Origin: Mesorhizobium sp.
GTDB taxonomy: Bacteria; Pseudomonadota; Alphaproteobacteria; Rhizobiales; Rhizobiaceae
Length of the DNA: 57,590 bases
NCBI GenBank assembly: GCA_004020545.1
Contig: SAQE01000039.1
Location: 1-57,590, forward strand
Reading direction: 5' to 3'
This document shows, one piece after another, positions 53,897 to 57,590 of the stretch (the first letter of the stretch is position 1; every line of letters starts with the position of its first letter). Below the pieces are notes generated by a model. It did no database searches, was not told the origin of the DNA, and was given only the letters and a program-made list of their open reading frames with translations. Both the position numbers and the translations under genes were made by a program.

Positions 53897-54751
53897 TTAA
53901 CCTAAGAACTTCCTCGCCGCGTAAAGGCTGACCGCCGCCGCGTTCGACACGTTGAGCGAGCGGATGGCGCCGGGCATGTCAAGGCGGGCGAGCGCGGTCA
54001 CCGTCTCTCGCGTCTTCTGGCGCAGGCCCTTGCCTTCGGCCCCAAGCACCAGCGCGATCTTGTCGCCGGCGAATGTTTTCTCCAGCTCCGCCGGCCCGTC
54101 TGAATCGAGCCCGATCGTCTGGAAGCCCGCCTCGTGCAACTGGCCGAGCGCGTCGGCCAGGTTCTTCACCTCGATCTGGTCGATATGCTCCAGCGCGCCT
54201 GACGCCGATTTCGCCAGCACGCCTGATTCCTGCGGGCTGTGGCGCGCCGTCGTGATCAGCGCGCCGGCGCCGAACGCGACCGCCGAGCGCAGGATCGCGC
54301 CGACATTGTGCGGATCGGTGACCTGGTCGAGCACCAGCACCAGCTTCGTGTCGTCGAGCGCGTCGAGGCGCTTCGGCTTCAATGGCTCCGCCTCGATCAG
54401 GACACCTTGATGGACCGCGTCCGACCCGGTGACCCGGTCGATATCCTTGGGCTCGACCAGCTCAGCCTTGAAGGGCAGGGCGGCAAGATCGGCGATCGAA
54501 AGCCGCTCGGCGGCGTTGCGGGTCACCAGCATCTTTCTGATCTTGCGCCGCGGATTGTCGAGCGCCGCACGCACCGTGTGCAGGCCATAAAGCCGCACCA
54601 GCCCGTCTGCGGGGCCTTCGCCCGCCGGCACCGGCTGGCGCGGCCGGAATGCCGGCGCGCCGCCAGCCTTCTGGTCGCGATGCGCGCGCCGCAGCTTGGC
54701 GTAGTGGGTGTCCTTGGGGGTGCCCAGCTTGTTGCTTTTGTTGTCGCTCAT
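53897..54751 (-). CDS. rlmB: 23S rRNA (guanosine-2'-O-)-methyltransferase, RlmB-like
   Basis: A 284-residue SpoU/TrmH-type methyltransferase. A Lys/Arg-rich N-terminus precedes a substrate-binding domain (VRLYGLHTVRAALDNPRRKI). The SPOUT motifs are DPHNVGAILRSAVAFGA (motif 1), LVLGAEGKGLR (motif 2) and RSLNVSNAAAVSLYAAR (motif 3), forming the knot that binds SAM. Length and motifs fit RlmB, but a related tRNA methyltransferase is not excluded. ATG 54751 is favoured. Confidence 0.93.
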   Translation of the reverse strand: MSDNKSNKLGTPKDTHYAKLRRAHRDQKAGGAPAFRPRQPVPAGEGPADGLVRLYGLHTVRAALDNPRRKIRKMLVTRNAAERLSIADLAALPFKAELVEPKDIDRVTGSDAVHQGVLIEAEPLKPKRLDALDDTKLVLVLDQVTDPHNVGAILRSAVAFGAGALITTARHSPQESGVLAKSASGALEHIDQIEVKNLADALGQLHEAGFQTIGLDSDGPAELEKTFAGDKIALVLGAEGKGLRQKTRETVTALARLDMPGAIRSLNVSNAAAVSLYAARKFLG

Positions 54752-54949
54752 GCGGCCTCTATAGCGGTCTCGTTCACTCAAGGATATGGCATGCGGCGAC
54801 GAATGCCGAACATCCTCGAAAAACCCTGGCCGCGCCGGTTGACACCCACGGGCCTTGCCGCCATAAGGCGCATCGCTGATTTCGGAGACGCTCCTACTTG
54901 GGCTCCGGGTCAGCGCGAATGCCTCGTTGCATGGCTCCGGCGGCAGACT

Positions 54950-55034
54950 GGAGAGGTGCCCGAGTGGTTAAAGGGGACGGACTGTAAATCCGTTGGCTTA
55001 GCCTACGTTGGTTCGAATCCAACCCTCTCCACCA
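54950..55034 (+). tRNA. tRNA-Tyr (anticodon GTA)
   Basis: A class II tRNA with a long variable arm. Acceptor stem GGAGAGG/CCTCTCC, anticodon loop CTGTAAA (GTA), variable arm TGGCTTAGCCTACG region, T-arm GGTTCGAATCC. CCA is encoded. Confidence 0.96.
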
Positions 55035-55122
55035 CTGCCGGCCCGGAAGCCCTGAAACGAAAAAGTCTCGGACCGAAAGTGCATGGCGCTTTTCGGGTGA
55101 ATCCGGTACTTCAGTGTAAGGC

Positions 55123-55196
55123 GCGGGTATAGCTCAGTGGTAGAGCAGCAGCCTTCCAAGCTGAATATGCGGGTTCGATTCCCGCTACCCGCTCCA
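55123..55196 (+). tRNA. tRNA-Gly (anticodon TCC)
   Basis: Acceptor stem GCGGGTA/TACCCGC, D-arm AGCTCAGTGGTAGAGC, anticodon loop CTTCCAA (TCC), T-arm GGGTTCGATTCC, CCA encoded. It lies 88 bases after tRNA-Tyr and is probably co-transcribed. Confidence 0.96.
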
Positions 55197-55272
55197 GATT
55201 TCCATCCGTACCGATGTTCGCGCGAAAATGCCGCGCCGAGACGCAGCGCATCCGCTTACGCTTGACCGCCTG

Positions 55273-55368
55273 GAGCAGTTCGCCGTTTCACGGAAACGCC
55301 GAACCGCTCTAACTATTTGTTTCTACGCAATTCCAGACGGAAAACCGTTACACTTTTCCTGGAATTGC
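55273..55368. repeat. Two palindromic repeats after tRNA-Gly, copy J
   Basis: GAGCAGTTCGCCGTTTC pairs with GGAAACGCCGAACCGCTC (55273-55309). GCAATTCCAG at 55327 pairs with TGGAATTGC at 55360-55368, with inner GGAAAA/TTTTCC. The inner AAAAGTG...CGGTTTT core on the minus strand is the same as in the GCATGTC family. Confidence 0.75.
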
Positions 55369-55369
55369 T

Positions 55370-55828
55370 CTAGCTGTTGAAGGCCGAGGCGACTTGATGG
55401 TTCTGTGGGATCTGGCCGTTCGGCGTCAGCTTGTCGACGATGCCGGGCAGCGCCGCCGACAGTTGCTGCAGCAGCTCCTGTTCGTTCAAACCCGTGCGCT
55501 GCGCGATCTCGCGGATGACCTGCGGACCGATCGCCGCGCCGAGGTCGTTGGCGTTGATCGGCTGGTTCTGGCCGGTGCCGACCCAGGAATCGGCGACATT
55601 GCCGTGCCCGGCGTCCTTCATCTTGTCGAGCAGTCCCCCCAATCCGCCGAGCAGGCCGCCGTCGGCGGAGGTTTCGGCCCCAGTGGGAGCAGGGACGGGA
55701 GCTTGAGGCTCGGCCGGCTGTTCCTCGCTCCTGCCGCTCAGCATCTTGCCGACCAGCAGCGCGCCGAGCGCGATCATCAGGGGTTTGGTGATGTTGCCGC
55801 CGGGAACGGCGTTGTCAAAAAGGCCCAT
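55370..55828 (-). CDS. YidB/DUF937-family protein
   Basis: A 152-residue protein. An N-terminal hydrophobic stretch (KPLMIALGALLVGKML), a Pro/Ala-rich linker and a C-terminal DUF937 domain (GNVADSWVGTGQNQPINAND, then LGAAIGPQVIREIAQRTGL and ELLQQLSAALPGIVDKLTPNG) match YidB. YidB-like proteins have no firmly established role; the pattern LQQLSAALP suggests a helical oligomer. Confidence 0.9.
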   Translation of the reverse strand: MGLFDNAVPGGNITKPLMIALGALLVGKMLSGRSEEQPAEPQAPVPAPTGAETSADGGLLGGLGGLLDKMKDAGHGNVADSWVGTGQNQPINANDLGAAIGPQVIREIAQRTGLNEQELLQQLSAALPGIVDKLTPNGQIPQNHQVASAFNS

Positions 55829-55951
55829 CGTGGATCTCCTATCAAGTCCGCCCCGGCGCCAAAATGGCGCAACCGGGGGGAATTTCAAGCTGTCTTGAGC
55901 TTTTGACAATCATATGAAAATGATTGGCACAGCGGGGATTGGAGGGAAAAG

Positions 55952-56209
55952 ATGGGCATCATCAGCTGGATCATCCTCGGCGTCATCGCCGGCTTCATCG
56001 GCAGCAAGATCGTCAACAAGACCGGTCAGGGCATGATTATGGATATCGTGCTCGGCATCGTCGGCGCCATCGTTGGCGGTGTGATCTTCAGCGCTTTCGG
56101 CGCATCGGGCGTCACCGGCCTCAACATCTGGAGCCTGATCGTCGCCGTCATCGGCTCGGTCGTCGTGCTCTGGGCCTACCATCAGATCAGCGGCAAGCGC
56201 ACGCTGTAG
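55952..56209 (+). CDS. GlsB/YeaQ/YmgE-family stress-associated membrane protein
   Basis: An 85-residue membrane protein of the transglycosylase-associated (YeaQ) family. Three hydrophobic segments (ISWIILGVIAGFIGSKIV, IVLGIVGAIVGGVIFSAF and IWSLIVAVIGSVVVLWAY) carry the family's Gly pattern. GGAGGGAAAAG gives a strong ribosome site. Function unproven. Confidence 0.92.
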   Translation: MGIISWIILGVIAGFIGSKIVNKTGQGMIMDIVLGIVGAIVGGVIFSAFGASGVTGLNIWSLIVAVIGSVVVLWAYHQISGKRTL

Positions 56210-56361
56210 CCACACGAAACTCGCGGCTCATTCGGCCGCGGACGGTCGCCGGATTTTGGACCGGTCGCGGCGCGCGATCGCGGCGACGGTATATTGGCAA
56301 GCGATCCCGCCCGGCGCCGCTGGAAAGCGGGCAGTGCGCCAGGCTGTGCGGATCGGATGCC

Positions 56362-57249
56362 TCAGGCGACCACGGTCAGGCGCCGCCGTCTTTCGTCGAG
56401 CGAGACGATGGCGAGGCCGCTGCCGACGACCAGCAGGATGCCGCAGACGGCGAGCGCATTGGGAAACTGCCCGAACACAAGCAGGCCGGAAATCACCGCC
56501 CAGACGGTGAAGCAGTAATAGAAGGGCGCGACCGCGCTGGTCGGTCCGACGCGATAGGCCATGAAGATGAAGAAATGGCCGAAGATCAGGAACAGGCCGG
56601 CGCCGGCGATCAGCAAGAGGTGGCGACCCTCCGGCATCGTCCACTGCTCGGAGACGAGATGCGCTATGCCTGAGCCGATCAGCACCACCACGACGGCGGA
56701 GATGGCGACGATCATGCCTGGCACCTCGGCGCCCACTTTGCGTCCGGCAAGATCGCGCGCCGCTGCCAGGGCCGCGTTGCCGAGCGCCAGCAGGGCATAG
56801 ACGGAAATGCCTTGCATGGTCGGCTGCGCCACCATGAGGGCGCCGATAAAGCCGAGGCCGATCAGCGCCATGCGCGCGGCGCCGATCTTTTCGCCGAACA
56901 GGATCGAGGAGCCGACCAGCATCAGCAGCGGCGTGATCTGGCCTAGCGCCGTCGAGTCGGCGATCTGCATGTTGGCCAAAGCCACGACGTAGCAGAGGAT
57001 CGCGGCGAGCTCGCAAAGATTCCGCCGCAGCACCTTGCGCTCGAAAAGCAGCGGGATCTGCCTGCCATAGCCCAGTATGAAGAGCAGCGGCACACCCCAC
57101 AGCGTCGCGGCGACGCCACGCAGGAAGAGAACCTCGTATGGCGGCAGTCCGGTGGTCGCGAGCTTCATCATCGTGTCGTTGACGAGGTAGGAGCCCGTCG
57201 AGACGATCATGAACACGGGACCGCGGATATTTGCCGGAATGAACTGCAT
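56362..57249 (-). CDS. DMT-superfamily (EamA) transporter
   Basis: A 295-residue membrane protein with ten predicted segments and two EamA repeats (residues about 10-145 and 150-285). Signatures are TTGLPPYEVLFLRGVAATLW in the first repeat and LVFGQFPNALAVCGILLVVG in the second. Members export or import metabolites; the substrate is unknown. Confidence 0.93.
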   Translation of the reverse strand: MQFIPANIRGPVFMIVSTGSYLVNDTMMKLATTGLPPYEVLFLRGVAATLWGVPLLFILGYGRQIPLLFERKVLRRNLCELAAILCYVVALANMQIADSTALGQITPLLMLVGSSILFGEKIGAARMALIGLGFIGALMVAQPTMQGISVYALLALGNAALAAARDLAGRKVGAEVPGMIVAISAVVVVLIGSGIAHLVSEQWTMPEGRHLLLIAGAGLFLIFGHFFIFMAYRVGPTSAVAPFYYCFTVWAVISGLLVFGQFPNALAVCGILLVVGSGLAIVSLDERRRRLTVVA

Positions 57250-57362
57250 TCGCCGAAGAAATCAGAGGCATGTCGCGGCGGCAATGGGCCAGCTCCGGGC
57301 GATCGGGCTGCTATCCGCGGGAATCTGTTGATGAGGTGTCCGAGACGTGGATGGCGACCCAT

Positions 57363-57390
57363 TTGAATTCGTCCGCGGCGGCCCTATATC
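57363..57390 (+). promoter_or_regulatory. Candidate tuf promoter
   Basis: TTGAAT (57363-57368) and CTATAT (57384-57389) with a 15-base spacer resemble an alphaproteobacterial housekeeping promoter (consensus CTTGAC/CTATAT with 17). It would give a leader of about 140 bases. The spacer is short, so confidence is low. Confidence 0.35.
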
Positions 57391-57535
57391 GGCGTCACAT
57401 CCCCTGTAATCGGATCATTGGTTCGGTCGAGCGCGAGAACGCTCAGCCACAAGGCACTTGTGTTTTTCGGCCGTTGTCGCTAATCGCCCCGCATTCGACT
57501 GAACTGAAGGTCAAGGCCGCCCAAGGAAAGAGACT

Positions 57536-57590
57536 ATGGCAAAAGGTAAATTCGAGCGCACCAAGCCGCATGTGAACATTGGCACGATCG
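57536..57590 (+). CDS. tuf: Elongation factor Tu, N-terminal fragment (cut by the window)
   Basis: The first 18 codons read MAKGKFERTKPHVNIGTI, the invariant start of bacterial EF-Tu, the GTPase that carries aminoacyl-tRNA to the ribosome. AAGGAAAGAGACT precedes the ATG. The gene continues beyond the window. Confidence 0.96.
   Translation, partial: MAKGKFERTKPHVNIGTI

Overview
The window is about 57.6 kb of GC-rich alphaproteobacterial chromosome, most likely from Mesorhizobium or a close relative in the Rhizobiales. The basis is the gene order (M48 protease, dsbA-like, aroQ, accB, accC, aat, DUF2155, NDUFA12-like), an RNase E with an acidic insertion and a GWW tail, a BA14K-family protein, and dense rhizobial-type intergenic palindromes. 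No phage, plasmid, CRISPR array or classical defence island was seen. Most of the window is housekeeping, with short accessory patches.

Layout. 0-9.5 kb: cytochrome P450, membrane and PilZ proteins, gamma-carbonic anhydrase, a NYN-LOTUS protein overlapped by an ankyrin protein, a transglutaminase-like peptidase, a PAS_5 protein, a rhomboid protease, a CBS protein and a DUF6455 protein. 9.6-23.1 kb: gatB and a GNAT gene, panBC, NDUFA12-like, DUF2155, an NTF2-like protein, aat, accBC, aroQ, dsbA-like, M48 protease, an aminotransferase with glsA. 23.2-34.4 kb: rne, divergent from an N-acetylmuramoyl-L-alanine amidase, penicillin-binding protein 1A and prfB (with a programmed +1 frameshift), then two GFA-family proteins and an OmpA-type lipoprotein.

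34.4-36.0 kb is a complete IS1182-family element (1540 bp) inserted in a terminator palindrome, with a 20-bp target duplication. 36-45.4 kb: an exported protein, an RNA helicase, nadK, and a five-gene polyamine-type ABC transporter operon that ends in a metallo-beta-lactamase-fold hydrolase and faces a TetR regulator across a palindromic operator candidate. 45.4-47 kb is an accessory patch (GIY-YIG protein, exported unknown) at the 3' end of a tRNA-Thr gene. 47-49 kb holds small proteins, among them a 19-codon Trp/His-rich reading frame between a GGT-repeat hairpin and a strong terminator, which is the most unusual item here. 49-53.9 kb is a glyoxylate-to-glycerate pathway (IclR regulator, gcl, hyi, glxR). 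53.9-57.6 kb: rlmB, tRNA-Tyr, tRNA-Gly, YidB-like, YeaQ-like, a DMT transporter and the first codons of tuf.

At least ten copies of one mosaic palindrome family are scattered between genes. Their stems show compensatory base changes, so the fold itself appears to be kept. All functions are inferred from sequence reading alone; no database search was possible.
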